Below are positions 46,787-57,247 of a stretch of DNA of 64,000 nucleotides, piece by piece. The DNA is from Providencia hangzhouensis (GTDB lineage: Bacteria; Pseudomonadota; Gammaproteobacteria; Enterobacterales; Enterobacteriaceae): the NCBI RefSeq assembly GCF_029193595.2, contig NZ_CP135052.1:1984001-2048000 (forward strand). The letters are read 5' to 3'. The notes under the pieces are model-generated. The model was not told where the DNA came from. It was given only the letters and a program-made list of their open reading frames with translations, and made no database searches. Both the position numbers and the translations under genes were made by a program. The first letter of the stretch is position 1. Each line of letters begins with the position of its first letter.

Positions 46787-48037
46787 GTGTCTAAGCGTCG
46801 TGTAGTCGTAACCGGACTGGGCATGTTATCTCCTGTCGGCAACACAGTTGAGTCATCATGGAAAGCTGTTTGTGACGGACAGAGTGGTATCAGCCTAATC
46901 GATCATTTTGATACTACTAACCACGCAACTAAATTTGCTGGCTTAGTAAAAGATTTCAATTACGAAGAATTTGGCATCTCTCGTAAAGATGCAAAGAAAA
47001 TGGATCCATTCATCCAATATGGTATCGCTGCTGGCTTTCAAGCCTTTAAAGATGCTGGATTGGAAGTAACAGAAGCCAATGCTACTCGAATTGGTGCAGC
47101 GATTGGTTCTGGTATTGGTGGGTTAGGCTTAATTCAGGACAACTGTGAGTCATTACTGCACGGTGGGCCTCGTAAGGTAAGTCCATTCTTCGTACCATCG
47201 ACCATCATTAATATGGTGGCTGGTCATTTAAGCATTATGTACGGTTTCCGTGGTCCAAGTATTTCAATTGCAACTGCCTGTACATCAGGTGTGCATAATA
47301 TTGGTCATGCAGCTCGTATGATTGCTTACGGTGACGCCGATGTAATGGTTGCAGGCGGCGCTGAAAAAGCGACTACACCACTTGGTGTGGCTGGTTTCGG
47401 TGCAGCGCGTGCATTATCGACTCGCAACGATGACCCGCAAGCGGCAAGTCGCCCATGGGATAAAGACCGTGATGGTTTTGTTCTGGGAGATGGCGCAGGT
47501 ATCATTATTCTTGAAGAATATGAACATGCGAAAGCACGCGGTGCAAAAATTTATGCAGAAATTGCAGGTTTTGGGATGAGCAGTGATGCTTACCATATGA
47601 CATCACCACCTGAAAATGGTGCGGGTGCAGCACTTGCAATGGAAAATGCACTAAATGACGCAGGAATCAAAGCGAGTGACGTGGGGTATATCAATGCTCA
47701 CGGTACTTCAACTCCTGCAGGCGATTTAGCAGAAGCACAAGCAGTCGTTAATGTATTTGGTGAGGGCACAGATGTATTAGTCAGCTCAACTAAATCAATG
47801 ACTGGGCACTTACTTGGTGCTGCAGGTGCTATTGAGTCAATCTTCACTATTTTGGCATTGTGCGATCAAATTGTTCCACCTACCATTAATTTGGATAACC
47901 CAGATGAAGCGTGCAAACTGGATTTTGTTCCAGGTGAAGCACGTAAAGTGGATAACATGGAGTATGCTCTGTGTAACTCGTTTGGTTTTGGTGGCACCAA
48001 CGGTTCATTAATTTTCCGTCGTTATCACGGCGAATAA
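46787..48037 (+). CDS. fabF: 3-oxoacyl-[ACP] synthase II
   Basis: 416 residues (413 in E. coli). KAS II triad: Cys in [14 protein letters not shown], His in [11 protein letters not shown] and His in [14 protein letters not shown]. It elongates acyl-ACP and adjusts membrane unsaturation to temperature through palmitoleoyl-ACP elongation. GTG start with TTGGAGG seven bases upstream. Confidence 0.97.
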   Translation: MSKRRVVVTGLGMLSPVGNTVESSWKAVCDGQSGISLIDHFDTTNHATKFAGLVKDFNYEEFGISRKDAKKMDPFIQYGIAAGFQAFKDAGLEVTEANATRIGAAIGSGIGGLGLIQDNCESLLHGGPRKVSPFFVPSTIINMVAGHLSIMYGFRGPSISIATACTSGVHNIGHAARMIAYGDADVMVAGGAEKATTPLGVAGFGAARALSTRNDDPQAASRPWDKDRDGFVLGDGAGIIILEEYEHAKARGAKIYAEIAGFGMSSDAYHMTSPPENGAGAALAMENALNDAGIKASDVGYINAHGTSTPAGDLAEAQAVVNVFGEGTDVLVSSTKSMTGHLLGAAGAIESIFTILALCDQIVPPTINLDNPDEACKLDFVPGEARKVDNMEYALCNSFGFGGTNGSLIFRRYHGE

Positions 48038-48060
48038 TTAATCTATTACCGTTAGTTATT

Positions 48061-48096
48061 AGCCCTAGTCACGTATTGTGGCTGGGGCTTTATTTT
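48061..48096 (+). terminator. Intrinsic terminator after fabF
   Basis: AGCCCTAGTCAC and GTGGCTGGGGCT form an imperfect stem followed by TTATTTT. It separates the fab cluster from pabC. Confidence 0.75.
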
Positions 48097-48187
48097 ACCC
48101 AGTTCTTTGCACAGTTCTTCGCTTTAGTTTATGATAATCCCACTTGATTACTGTCTGATTTATCAGCTTTTATTATAAGTATTATCA

Positions 48188-49018
48188 ATGTCATATTGGG
48201 TTGATGGGCAGCTTTGCCAGCAAATAAGTGTTACTGATCGCGCAGTCTCTTTTGGGGACGGCTGCTTTACGACCATACATGGCGTTAATCAGCAAGCTAA
48301 AATGTTAAATGAGCATATTGCTCGGTTAAAGCACGATAGCCAAAGATTGAAAATTGCTCAGCCAGATTGGGAAAGGTTGGCAGAGCATCTAAAGCAGGTT
48401 TGTGCAGAACAGACTCAAGACGAATTTGTGGTCAAAGTGATTATTAGTCGCGGTGCTGGTGGTAGAGGATATAGCTCTAAAGGTTTTACCTCGCCGACGG
48501 TGATAGTCAGCGTTTCTCCCTTCCCGAATAATTATGTCCAATTACAGTGCAAAGGGGCTAACCTCGTTCTTAGCCAAATTCCATTGGCTCGTAACCCATT
48601 GCTAGCAGGGATGAAACACCTCAACCGCTTAGAACAAGTCCTTATTAAGCAAGAGGTTGATGAACTTAATGCAGATGAAGCTATTGTGCTAGACACCGAC
48701 GGTATTATTGTTGAATGCTGTAGTGCTAATGTTTTCTGGCGAATTGGTCAAACAGTGTATACCCCAGTTTTATCTCATAGTGGTGTGAATGGATTAATGA
48801 GACAAAAGATAATATCACTGTTACAAGATAGCCAGTACCATCTTCAACAGGTGGAACGCTTTGCTAACGTCTTAACTCATTGTGATGAAGTGGTTATTTG
48901 TAATGCGCTGATGCCAGTTTTACCGGTACAAAGTATTCAAATGGATAAACAACTTCCACCATTACAATTTGCGTCTCGTGAGCTGTTTGAGTATCTATTT
49001 TTGCGTTGCAAAATTTAG
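48188..49018 (+). CDS. pabC: Aminodeoxychorismate lyase
   Basis: 276 residues (269 in E. coli). Class IV PLP enzyme: N-terminal VTDRAVSFGDGCFTT, the PLP lysine in LAGMKHLNRLEQ, and the ECCSANVFW segment. It forms p-aminobenzoate for folate. The order fabF-pabC-mltG-tmk-holB is conserved from E. coli. It is separated from fabF by a terminator, so this is probably a new transcription unit. Confidence 0.94.
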   Translation: MSYWVDGQLCQQISVTDRAVSFGDGCFTTIHGVNQQAKMLNEHIARLKHDSQRLKIAQPDWERLAEHLKQVCAEQTQDEFVVKVIISRGAGGRGYSSKGFTSPTVIVSVSPFPNNYVQLQCKGANLVLSQIPLARNPLLAGMKHLNRLEQVLIKQEVDELNADEAIVLDTDGIIVECCSANVFWRIGQTVYTPVLSHSGVNGLMRQKIISLLQDSQYHLQQVERFANVLTHCDEVVICNALMPVLPVQSIQMDKQLPPLQFASRELFEYLFLRCKI

Positions 49019-49070
49019 TTTTTATAAATGAATTAATTGTTACCAACACACGCATTGAAATGGTCAATAA

Positions 49071-50093
49071 ATGAAATTAGCCAAAAAAATTATTCTAATT
49101 GCCGTTACCTTGGCTGCTATTGTCGCAGTCGCGGTCTATTGGCAATATCGTCAAGTACTGGACTATGCCAAAACGCCTATCAATATCACACAAGAAAAAA
49201 TCTTCACAGTACCTGCGGGAACTGGGCGTGTCGTATTTGAAGGGTTACTTATAGAAGATAACATTCTTGAAAAAGGGAATGAATTTCAATGGTTACTCAA
49301 ACTACGGCCTGAACTGGCTCAGCTAAAAGCAGGAACTTACCGCCTGCAACCGGGTATGAATGTGGAACAACTACTACAATTAATTGTAAGTGGTAAAGAA
49401 GCACAATTTTCGATCCGTTTTATTGAAGGTAACCGTTTAAGTGATTGGGGTAATATTTTACGTGATGCTCCTTACTTAGAGCATAAAACTACCAACTTAA
49501 CCCCGACAGAACTGCACGCCCTGATTGGGTTTAACGGAGAAGGGACTTTAGAAGGGTGGCTATATCCTGATACCTATTTATACACAGCGGGGACAACAGA
49601 CGCTGAAATTTTAAAACGTGCTTATAAACGTATGCAAAACAGCCTTGATGAAGAGTGGAAAGGGCGTGATAGGGATTTACCCTATAAGAATGCCTATGAA
49701 ATGCTTATTATGGCTTCGATTATTGAAAAAGAAACTGGTATTGATAGTGAAAGAGCCCAGGTTGCATCCGTATTTGTTAACCGCTTAAAGAAAAATATGC
49801 GTCTGCAAACCGACCCAACCGTCATCTATGGGTTAGGTGAAAAGTATCGTGGTAAAATTTATCGTAGTGATTTAGATAATTACACACCATACAATACTTA
49901 TAAGATTGATGGTTTGCCACCAACACCGATTGCAATGCCGAGCCTTGCATCGTTAAAGGCTGCCGCACATCCGGCTAAAACGGATTACATATTTTTTGTC
50001 GCAGATGGTAAAGGTGGGCATACTTTTAGTCGTAATTTAAACGACCACAATCGTGCCGTTAAAGTTTACCGCCAATTTGAACAGCAAAACTGA
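49071..50093 (+). CDS. mltG: Endolytic murein transglycosylase MltG (YceG)
   Basis: 340 residues (the E. coli length). One N-terminal membrane segment ([18 protein letters not shown]), a LysM-like subdomain, then the YceG domain with the catalytic Glu in [23 protein letters not shown] and [15 protein letters not shown] are typical. It cuts nascent glycan strands and is thought to set their length. tmk starts five bases after its stop codon. Confidence 0.96.
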   Translation: MKLAKKIILIAVTLAAIVAVAVYWQYRQVLDYAKTPINITQEKIFTVPAGTGRVVFEGLLIEDNILEKGNEFQWLLKLRPELAQLKAGTYRLQPGMNVEQLLQLIVSGKEAQFSIRFIEGNRLSDWGNILRDAPYLEHKTTNLTPTELHALIGFNGEGTLEGWLYPDTYLYTAGTTDAEILKRAYKRMQNSLDEEWKGRDRDLPYKNAYEMLIMASIIEKETGIDSERAQVASVFVNRLKKNMRLQTDPTVIYGLGEKYRGKIYRSDLDNYTPYNTYKIDGLPPTPIAMPSLASLKAAAHPAKTDYIFFVADGKGGHTFSRNLNDHNRAVKVYRQFEQQN

Positions 50094-50098
50094 TAAAA

Positions 50099-50728
50099 AT
50101 GAAAAACCAATTTATTGTTATTGAAGGACTCGAAGGCGCTGGTAAAACAACTGCAATCAATACGGTTGTGGAAACGTTGAACCAAGCAGGGATCACAGAT
50201 ATTGTTTTTACCCGCGAGCCTGGTGGAACGCCATTGGCAGAGAAACTCCGTGAGCTGATAAAGCAAGGTATTGCAGGTGATAAAGTCACGGATAAGGCTG
50301 AATTGCTGATGTTATATGCAGCCCGTGTACAACTGGTTGATACGGTGATCCAACCTGCATTAGCGGCCGGCAAATGGGTGGTCGGTGACCGTCATGATTT
50401 ATCTTCCCAAGCTTATCAGGGGGGGGGGCGTGAAATTGATCGTCATTTGATGCAATCATTACGTGACTTAGTGTTGGGCGATTTCAAACCTTCATTAACC
50501 TTATACCTTGATTTACCTCCTGAATTAGGTTTACAACGTGCAAGGTCACGGGGTGAGTTAGATAGAATTGAAAAAGAATCGTTAGCCTTTTTCGAAAGAA
50601 CACGCAGCCGTTATCTTGAGCTGGCTGCGGGTGATGAAACGATACTCACTATTGATGCCAGCCAAAATATTGAGCAAGTACAGCAAGATATTCGCCAAAC
50701 GTTGACGCAATGGTTAGTGCGTGCTTGA
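50099..50728 (+). CDS. tmk: Thymidylate kinase
   Basis: 209 residues. Walker [11 protein letters not shown] near residue 9, the DR(H/Y) motif in [18 protein letters not shown], and a LID region with [10 protein letters not shown]. It phosphorylates dTMP to dTDP. It lies between mltG and holB in the conserved order. A G8 run inside the gene (50420-50427 region) could be a slippage-prone site. Confidence 0.97.
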   Translation: MKNQFIVIEGLEGAGKTTAINTVVETLNQAGITDIVFTREPGGTPLAEKLRELIKQGIAGDKVTDKAELLMLYAARVQLVDTVIQPALAAGKWVVGDRHDLSSQAYQGGGREIDRHLMQSLRDLVLGDFKPSLTLYLDLPPELGLQRARSRGELDRIEKESLAFFERTRSRYLELAAGDETILTIDASQNIEQVQQDIRQTLTQWLVRA

Positions 50729-50752
50729 TAAACCACATAAGGTATTAATCCC

Positions 50753-51745
50753 ATGAATTGGTATCCTTGGTTAAATGAACCTTACCGACAAATCATTACT
50801 GCGTACCAAAGCGGTCGAGGCCACCACGCGTTACTGCTTCACTCAATACCGGGAAATGGGGCACAAGCACTATGCTATGGAATTAGTCGTTGGCTTATTT
50901 GCCAAGAAAGAGACGGGCTAAAAAGCTGTGGGCAATGCCACAGCTGTCGTTTGATGCTCGCGGGTAATCATCCTGACTATCATATTATTGAAGTAGAAAA
51001 AGGGAAGTCTACTGTTAGTGTTGATGCGGTTAGAAAATTGATTGAAACCTTGAGTCGCCATGCTCAACAAGGCGGCAACAAAGTGGTGTATATTCCACAG
51101 GTTGAAGCATTGACAGATGCAGCAGCTAATGCGTTATTGAAAACATTGGAAGAGCCAGCAAAGGATACTTACTTTTTACTTGGAAGTGATAAACAAGAGA
51201 ATTTGCTTGCGACCATTCGCAGCCGTTGCCTAAGTCATTTCTTACCTGCTCCCGATCCACAAATAGCACTTTACTGGTTGCAAAAGCAAAAGCCGGGTAT
51301 TGCTGTTGAGAATGCGATAACGGCATTAAAAATATGCCAAGGTGCGCCACTTTCTGCGCTAGCCTTATTGGATGAACAACGCTGGCAAAAACGTAATGCA
51401 CTATGCCATAGTTTAGGCCATGCATTGCAAACGGGGGACATGTTGAGTTTGCTGCCTAGTTTGAATATTGATGAAGCGCCTGATGCCTTAAATTGGCTAC
51501 TTAGCTTATTGGCGGATGCTATTAAAATTCAACAAGGGGCTGGGGCTTTTTGCATCAACCAAGATCAGCAATCTCAAGTTCTGCAATTAGCTGGTGCTAT
51601 GAATCGAACACAGTTAATAAATATGTATGATAAGTGGTTATATTGCCGCCATCAATTACTGACAGTTCCTGCACTGAATCAGGAACTGATTCTGACAAAT
51701 CAATTATTACAATGGGAAGCTTCGTTGTCTCTCCCTACATTTTAA
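50753..51745 (+). CDS. holB: DNA polymerase III subunit delta'
   Basis: 330 residues (334 in E. coli). AAA+ clamp-loader fold with a degenerate P-loop (SIPGNGAQALC) as in delta' proteins, a zinc site (Cys50, then CGQCHSCR), TLEEPAKDTYFLL and the SRC motif in ATIRSRCLS. It is part of the clamp loader that places the beta clamp on DNA. It is 12 bp from tatD. Confidence 0.96.
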   Translation: MNWYPWLNEPYRQIITAYQSGRGHHALLLHSIPGNGAQALCYGISRWLICQERDGLKSCGQCHSCRLMLAGNHPDYHIIEVEKGKSTVSVDAVRKLIETLSRHAQQGGNKVVYIPQVEALTDAAANALLKTLEEPAKDTYFLLGSDKQENLLATIRSRCLSHFLPAPDPQIALYWLQKQKPGIAVENAITALKICQGAPLSALALLDEQRWQKRNALCHSLGHALQTGDMLSLLPSLNIDEAPDALNWLLSLLADAIKIQQGAGAFCINQDQQSQVLQLAGAMNRTQLINMYDKWLYCRHQLLTVPALNQELILTNQLLQWEASLSLPTF

Positions 51746-51757
51746 AAAGAGTTAAAT

Positions 51758-52549
51758 ATGTTTGTTGTTGATTCACACTGTCATCTCGACTGTTTAGATT
51801 ATGAAAAATTACATACGAATGTCGACGATGTTATCGCAAAGGCTTCGGCCCGTGATGTCCGCTTCATGTTAGCTGTTGCTACAACGTTGCACGGTTTTGA
51901 AAGCATGAAAAAAATGATTGGTATGCGTGACAATATTGCTTTTTCATGTGGTATTCATCCTCTCAATTTAGACGAAGGATATGATTTCGCACGACTAGCA
52001 CAATTAGCAGCAGGAAATGAGGTTGTTGCGCTAGGAGAAACTGGGCTGGATTACTATTATCAGCAAGAAAATGCCGCGTTGCAGCAAGAGTCTTTTCGTC
52101 AGCACATTCGCATAGGTCGTGAAGTCAATAAACCCGTCATTGTGCATACTCGTGCGGCACGAGAAGACACCTTATCTATTCTACGCGAAGAAAATGTGAT
52201 GGACTGTGGCGGGGTATTACACTGCTTTACTGAAGATAAAGATACGGCTGTTGAACTACTCGATTTAGGTATGTATATCTCATTTTCAGGGATCGTCACA
52301 TTTCGTAACGCAGAGCAAATTAGAGAAGCCGCCCGTGTTGTTCCTTTAGACCGAATTTTAGTCGAAACTGACTCGCCATATTTGGCTCCTGTTCCTCATC
52401 GTGGGAGGGAAAACCAACCCGCGTACGTCCGGGATGTTATTGAGTATATGGCGGTGCTAAAGGGGGTTAGTGTTGAGCAACTCGCTGAAATCACGACACA
52501 AAACTTCAATCGTTTGTTTCATTTAAATGTTGGCACAAATAACGTATAA
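51758..52549 (+). CDS. ycfH: TatD-family metal-dependent hydrolase YcfH
   Basis: 263 residues. TatD DNase family: metal ligands in VDSHCHLDC, GETGLDYYY, PVIVHTRAA, LHCFTED and ETDSPYLAP. YcfH is one of three TatD-type proteins in E. coli; exonuclease or D-aminoacyl hydrolase activity has been suggested for the family. It follows holB as in E. coli. The ptsG and fhuE genes found next in E. coli are absent here. Confidence 0.94.
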   Translation: MFVVDSHCHLDCLDYEKLHTNVDDVIAKASARDVRFMLAVATTLHGFESMKKMIGMRDNIAFSCGIHPLNLDEGYDFARLAQLAAGNEVVALGETGLDYYYQQENAALQQESFRQHIRIGREVNKPVIVHTRAAREDTLSILREENVMDCGGVLHCFTEDKDTAVELLDLGMYISFSGIVTFRNAEQIREAARVVPLDRILVETDSPYLAPVPHRGRENQPAYVRDVIEYMAVLKGVSVEQLAEITTQNFNRLFHLNVGTNNV

Positions 52550-52589
52550 ATTAGTTCACTAGAACGATTAAATGACTAAGGAAATTGAA

Positions 52590-52940
52590 ATGGCAGAAGA
52601 AACGATTTTCAGTAAAATTATCCGTCGCGAGATCCCAGCAGACGTGGTTTACCAAGATGAACTTGTCACCGCATTTCGTGACATTTCGCCACAAGCACCT
52701 TCTCATATTCTTATTATTCCTAATAAATTAATTCCAACTGTCAATGATGTTACTGTGGATGACGAACTTGCATTAGGTCGTTTGTTTACTGTTGCAGCGA
52801 AAATAGCCAAAGAAGAAGGTATTGCAGAAAATGGCTACCGTTTAATCATGAACTGCAATGAACATTCAGGGCAAGAAGTGTTTCATATCCACATGCATCT
52901 AGTGGGTGGTCGCCCATTAGGGCCGCTATTGGCGAAATAA
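52590..52940 (+). CDS. hinT: Purine nucleoside phosphoramidase HinT
   Basis: 116 residues. Histidine triad protein: HIHMH near residue 101 and [17 protein letters not shown]. It hydrolyses adenosine phosphoramidates. The start is set at ATG 52590, matching the family N-terminus [16 protein letters not shown] with AAGGA upstream; an ATG six codons earlier lacks a ribosome site. Start of the hinT-ycfL-lpoB-thiK-nagZ group conserved in enterics. Confidence 0.96.
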   Translation: MAEETIFSKIIRREIPADVVYQDELVTAFRDISPQAPSHILIIPNKLIPTVNDVTVDDELALGRLFTVAAKIAKEEGIAENGYRLIMNCNEHSGQEVFHIHMHLVGGRPLGPLLAK

Positions 52941-52953
52941 TAAGGGATCGGCA

Positions 52954-53346
52954 ATGAACCGTATTGCATTACTTGCTTTGGTAACTGTGTTGCTAAGTGG
53001 TTGCATATTTAAGAAAACACAAGGGCTGGTTTTTAATGAGCAACAGCGCATCATTATGGAGCCCGCAGTACTTGCACAAGGGGTCATTGTCGAAAACCCA
53101 GTGATAGGTAGTGAAAATCATCAAACTATCGCTACTATTAACATGAGTAATTCACAGCCTAAAGTGGTGAATATTGCTTATCGTTTATACTGGTATGATA
53201 AGCAAGGATTAAACGTAGAAACATCGAATACCTTGTATCAGCAAATCGCAGCAAATTCTGATGTGAAAGTTCGTGCTGTGACTTCTTCTCCACGTGCAAC
53301 AAATGTACGTGTTCATGTATTTTTATCGCCAAAGGCCGGAGAATAA
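52954..53346 (+). CDS. ycfL: YcfL family lipoprotein
   Basis: 130 residues. Signal peptide with lipobox LLSGC (Cys17), then a small DUF1425 domain. The predicted location is the outer membrane facing the periplasm. The function is unknown, but it is always next to lpoB, the activator of peptidoglycan synthase PBP1b. lpoB starts two bases after its stop. Confidence 0.92.
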   Translation: MNRIALLALVTVLLSGCIFKKTQGLVFNEQQRIIMEPAVLAQGVIVENPVIGSENHQTIATINMSNSQPKVVNIAYRLYWYDKQGLNVETSNTLYQQIAANSDVKVRAVTSSPRATNVRVHVFLSPKAGE

Positions 53347-53348
53347 TA

Positions 53349-53927
53349 ATGAAACGCATCTTAATGGTTGCTGCCGCGACATTAATTTTGGCTGGGTGCC
53401 CTTCATATCCACCTCAACAACCAGGTACACAACCCCCAATTGTGCCAGTAGAGCCGGAAAAACAACCAGAAGTGACTCCGCCACCCGTTGATGTTGTTCC
53501 AACTCCACCAAAGCAACAAACAACAGATTGGTCCGCTTCCATTACACCTTTAGTTAACCAAATGGCCAGTGCGGATGGGGTCGAAAACGGAAAAGTACTG
53601 TTAGTTGATTCAGTGAAAAATAACACGAATGGTTCAATACCGGTGCAAACTGTAACATCAGTTATGACAACCGCGGTTGAGAACACCAATCGTTTTAAAG
53701 TGGTTCCCGCCAGTGTGGTGAGTTCCGCACGTAAAACACTCGGTTTATCACAAGAAGACAGCTTAGTCACCCGTAGCAAAGCGATAGGGTTAGGCCGCTA
53801 TGTCCAAGCGGAGTATGTGATTTACAGCGTGATGTCAGGTTCAAATAAAGAAAGAAGCCTTGAAATGCAGTTGATGGATGTGCAAACGGGTGAAATTGTT
53901 TGGACTGGAAAGCACAATATTGAGTAA
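53349..53927 (+). CDS. lpoB: Penicillin-binding protein activator LpoB
   Basis: 192 residues (213 in E. coli). Lipobox LAGC near residue 16, a proline-rich disordered linker (residues 19-56, many Pro and Val), then the globular domain (MASADGVENGKVLLVDSVKNNTNG). It reaches from the outer membrane through murein to activate PBP1b. The linker is shorter than in E. coli. The last codons overlap the thiK start. Confidence 0.94.
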   Translation: MKRILMVAAATLILAGCPSYPPQQPGTQPPIVPVEPEKQPEVTPPPVDVVPTPPKQQTTDWSASITPLVNQMASADGVENGKVLLVDSVKNNTNGSIPVQTVTSVMTTAVENTNRFKVVPASVVSSARKTLGLSQEDSLVTRSKAIGLGRYVQAEYVIYSVMSGSNKERSLEMQLMDVQTGEIVWTGKHNIE

Positions 53928-54792
53928 CCAGCAGTCACTTTTTCGACTGTTAGTGACACATTTTCCTACAATCTCTGTACGTGATTGGAAAATATCCTCA
54001 CTAACAGGGCTGTCGGGGGGAAGTTATTTGGTGGAATATTTTCTACCTGCTCGCGAAGTGAAGCTGATAGCGCGTGCAGATGGAAATGCACAAACTGCTT
54101 TGTATGTTGACCGAAAGAAAGAAGCGCGGATATTGCAGCAATTACGCGCTTATTCATTTACACCTCAAGTGATTGGTCGGAATTCACAATGGTTATTATT
54201 AGGGTGGTGTGAAGGGCAACACCCTGATAACAATACTTTTTTGTTGCCCAGTTACCAGTGTGAGCTTGTAAATATAGTCACACAATTACATTGTGCTCCA
54301 CTGCTGGGGTATCATTTACAACTCCGCAATGAAATATCTCATTACGGCTATTTAATTGATAAAAAACGGTTATCACCTCGCTGGAAAAAACTCCATCGCC
54401 ATTTTATCTCTGCCTCTTTCCCAAAAATGCTGAAACTCGCGCCTGCCCATATGGATATTCATGCAAAGAATATTATATGCACATCAACAGGGCAGCTAAT
54501 GCTATTGGATTGGGAGTATGCGGCAAATACAGATATCGCATTCTCTTTAGAAACCTATTTCCAATTTAATGGTCTGACAGACATTCAGCGAGATTTTTTC
54601 TTGAGGCAATATTGTGATGTTCACGGTGCTTATCGAGACAAACAGCAATTGGCGAAAAGCTGTCAATCATGGGCACCTTGGGTAAAATATATGACATTAA
54701 TGTGGTATGAAGTGCAGTGGAATGAAAGCCAGTCAATTGACTTTTTGGTACACTCACAATTATTACGGCAATATTTTGGTTTAATAGGTTGA
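53920..54792 (+). CDS. thiK: Thiamine kinase
   Basis: 290 residues from TTG 53920, which overlaps the lpoB stop by eight bases and has GGAA nine bases upstream. The frame is open 14 codons earlier to ATG 53878, inside lpoB; the start is therefore uncertain. Choline/aminoglycoside kinase fold: TGLSGGSYLVEYF as the nucleotide loop, catalytic PAHMDIHAKNII (His-x-Asp-x4-Asn) and metal motif LLDWEYA. It phosphorylates thiamine in salvage. The position between lpoB and nagZ is as in E. coli. Confidence 0.9.
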   Translation: MSNQQSLFRLLVTHFPTISVRDWKISSLTGLSGGSYLVEYFLPAREVKLIARADGNAQTALYVDRKKEARILQQLRAYSFTPQVIGRNSQWLLLGWCEGQHPDNNTFLLPSYQCELVNIVTQLHCAPLLGYHLQLRNEISHYGYLIDKKRLSPRWKKLHRHFISASFPKMLKLAPAHMDIHAKNIICTSTGQLMLLDWEYAANTDIAFSLETYFQFNGLTDIQRDFFLRQYCDVHGAYRDKQQLAKSCQSWAPWVKYMTLMWYEVQWNESQSIDFLVHSQLLRQYFGLIG

Positions 54793-54856
54793 TAGCCAAA
54801 AGCTATCAGAAAACAGTATCGGATTAAGACAATTAGTTTAATAAGTGAGGCATGTT

Positions 54857-55876
54857 ATGGGCCCTATAATGCTAGATGTTCAGGGTTATGAATTGGACAA
54901 CGAAGAGCGCGAAATATTAGCTCACCCATCCGTGGGGGGGTTAATACTGTTTACCCGTAACTTTCATGACGCAGCCCAATTACGAGAGCTTGTCCGCCAA
55001 ATTCGTGATGCATCAAGACACCGGTTGTTGATAGCTGTTGACCAAGAAGGTGGTCGAGTACAACGTTTCCGTGATGGTTTCACCGCATTGCCTTCTGCTC
55101 AGGCATTTGCAGCACTCAATAGTGAAATCGATGGTGCTAAACTTGCTGAAGAGGCGGGGTGGTTAATGGCATCAGAGATGATAGCTATGGATATTGATAT
55201 TAGTTTTGCACCTGTTTTGGATCTTGGCCATCAAAGTATTGCGATAGGCGAACGCTCATTCCACGAAGACCCAGAAATTGCGATGGTCATGGCAGAACGT
55301 TTTATTAAAGGTATGCGCAGTGCGGGGATGAAAACGACTGGGAAACACTTTCCTGGCCATGGTGCAGTGAAAGCTGACTCACATAAAGAAACACCACGGG
55401 ATGACCGCTCCTTGGATAAGATCCGGGGTAAAGATATGTTGATCTTTAAAGACTTTATTCAGCGAGAACTACTCGATGCAGTGATGCCTGCTCATGTTAT
55501 TTATACTCAAGCTGATGATCGTCCTGCGAGCGGTTCGCCATTTTGGCTAAAATCAGTATTGCGAGAGCAACTTGGTTTTCATGGTGTCATTTTCTCTGAT
55601 GATTTATCGATGGAAGGCGCTGCGGTGATGGGAAGTTATCCTGAGAGAGCCCAGGCATCGTTGAATGCGGGATGCGACATGATTTTAGTCTGTAATAATC
55701 GTGAAGGTGCAGTCAGCGTCTTAGATAACTTACCGAAACAATATGATAGCCAAGCTTCTAAGCTATATCATAGCGGCCGACAATATAGTTTAACAGAGTT
55801 GCAAGCAGTTGAGCGTTGGAAAAATAGCCATCGTCAACTCGTTGATTTGCATGAGCGCTGGCAAGAACATCGCTAA
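54857..55876 (+). CDS. nagZ: Beta-N-acetylhexosaminidase NagZ
   Basis: 339 residues from ATG 54857 with GAGG six bases upstream (341 in E. coli). Glycoside hydrolase family 3: [15 protein letters not shown] loop (QEGGRVQRF), [14 protein letters not shown] with the acid/base His, and the nucleophile Asp in [10 protein letters not shown]. It is a cytoplasmic murein-recycling enzyme removing GlcNAc from anhydro-muropeptides, and it influences AmpC induction. In E. coli ycfP and ndh follow; here ycfP is absent. Confidence 0.97.
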   Translation: MGPIMLDVQGYELDNEEREILAHPSVGGLILFTRNFHDAAQLRELVRQIRDASRHRLLIAVDQEGGRVQRFRDGFTALPSAQAFAALNSEIDGAKLAEEAGWLMASEMIAMDIDISFAPVLDLGHQSIAIGERSFHEDPEIAMVMAERFIKGMRSAGMKTTGKHFPGHGAVKADSHKETPRDDRSLDKIRGKDMLIFKDFIQRELLDAVMPAHVIYTQADDRPASGSPFWLKSVLREQLGFHGVIFSDDLSMEGAAVMGSYPERAQASLNAGCDMILVCNNREGAVSVLDNLPKQYDSQASKLYHSGRQYSLTELQAVERWKNSHRQLVDLHERWQEHR

Positions 55877-55898
55877 TAATTTCTAGTACATCTGAAAG

Positions 55899-55925
55899 GC
55901 CAGTAATTTATTACTGGCTTTTTTG
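55899..55925 (+). terminator. Intrinsic terminator of nagZ
   Basis: GCCAGTAA, loop TTTA, complement TTACTGGC, then TTTTTTGC. Confidence 0.93.
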
Positions 55926-56153
55926 CATAAGTACGCAAAAAAGACAAATTGCTTTGCATGAATAAAATAATAAAATTATGACTTGTGGTAAAAGTTACCC
56001 GTAACTTTCTTGTTTTTTACAGTTAATCCAAATGTTCTTTTCGACTATATTTGATAAAAATGAACTAATACTTATTTCACTATTAAAAATAATTAGAAGG
56101 TTTTTATTAATCTCATTAGTGTTATGTTTCATTTTTGAAAAAATAAAATAGAA

Positions 56154-56306
56154 ATGTTGATTGTTTTATTTGTTGGTAATTATATTTTGAGTTTAATTGA
56201 AACAAATAACCATATATTTGCATTATGTCTGGGTTTTTATATGGTTAGAGTGCTGGGTATAGCTATGTTAATTTTAATAATGAAAGCAATCATCTTAAAA
56301 AGTTAA
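56154..56306 (+). CDS. Candidate small membrane protein, 50 residues
   Basis: MLIVLFVGNYIL and a second long hydrophobic stretch (FALCLGFYMVRVLGIAMLILI) suggest two membrane segments, with a basic C-terminus (KAIILKS). The stop codon lies in a perfect 10-bp hairpin followed by TTTT (56289-56312), as would suit a real gene end. There is no good ribosome site, and AT-rich DNA easily gives hydrophobic ORFs, so this is only a candidate. Confidence 0.3.
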   Translation: MLIVLFVGNYILSLIETNNHIFALCLGFYMVRVLGIAMLILIMKAIILKS

Positions 56307-56312
56307 GATGAT
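56289..56312 (+). terminator. Terminator-like hairpin at the end of the small ORF
   Basis: ATCATCTTAA, loop AAAG, complement TTAAGATGAT, then TTTTAAAT. The stem is AT-rich, so it is weaker than usual. Confidence 0.45.
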
Positions 56313-56644
56313 TTTAAATAAATGAAAAATAGAATGATTCAATCAGTGCTTAATAACTATTGGTGCCTATCATTTGCTCAAGTGTTACTTAATTTAAATT
56401 TGCCTACAGAGAATAATACTTTCTCTTATGAGGGGGCTATAGAACGATCATGAGTAAATATACATCAACAAATACTACGCATTCATATGAGAGTTTCTAT
56501 TGGGTGAAATTTTATACATATAGCCAATATGTATAAAGCTATTACAAATACCTATTTAAGTGGATGAGTTAACAAATAAATGAATTGCCGATAAAATTCT
56601 ATTCAAAATAATGAGTTACATATTAAATTTACCTTAAAATAAAA

Positions 56645-56660
56645 TGTGACATGCATCACT
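56645..56660 (+). promoter_or_regulatory. Candidate CRP site upstream of the porin operon
   Basis: TGTGACATGCATCACT matches TGTGA-N6-TCACA with one mismatch at the last base. It lies about 600 bp before the porin start and about 60 bp before a TTGACA hexamer at 56717-56722, so a distal promoter is possible. Confidence 0.5.
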
Positions 56661-57247
56661 ATTAAAAAGTAGCTTATTGCAACTGATGTGGCGTGTTGTG
56701 ACAGCGATCGTTTTAATTGACATAAAATTACGATAGCATTCGTATTATGAAAGATTTATGACAATTTAGAGTGATAAGTAATCAATTAAAAAAATAGCAA
56801 TTTAATAGTTGCATTTTAAGTTAAATATTCAAATTTATTTGAGATGATTATTTCTCAGGGATATTTTTTGCTCTAAAAAATTATATAGGAAATAAAGTGC
56901 AATTTTTTCTTAATAAATAATACAGTGTCGATAAATACAGTGCCGAAGTGTGAGGTTTAAGCTAGATAAACACCAAATATGAGTAAGTGGCGCTATCGAA
57001 TCAATAATGTATTTTTGAATTCCTATAAGGAATATTTCTATTCATAGTAATAAGTAAACACAAATACAGGAAAATACTGTATTGAATTTTATATTTAAAA
57101 TGACTTATGTGTTTGAAATGGATGTATCTGTTTGTCTTTAAGTTAAATTGTTTTATTAAGCTAAAAATAAAAATGGTGTTTTGTTGTTCATGGAAACATG
57201 GCACAGCATAAAATTAATTCAAATAATCATTAACTAGGTTAATTCCA

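Larger units (their letters stand above)
55926..57247. other. 1.32 kb AT-rich region between nagZ and the porin gene
   Basis: It replaces ycfP of E. coli. Inside are a 50-codon hydrophobic ORF ending in a hairpin (56154-56312), two tiny ORFs at 56322-56453 and 56450-56536 that overlap by ATGA, a hairpin at 56511-56537 (TTTATACATA and its complement), a CRP-like site at 56645 and a TTGACA hexamer at 56717. The last 400 bp are probably the long upstream region of the porin operon. Confidence 0.55.
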
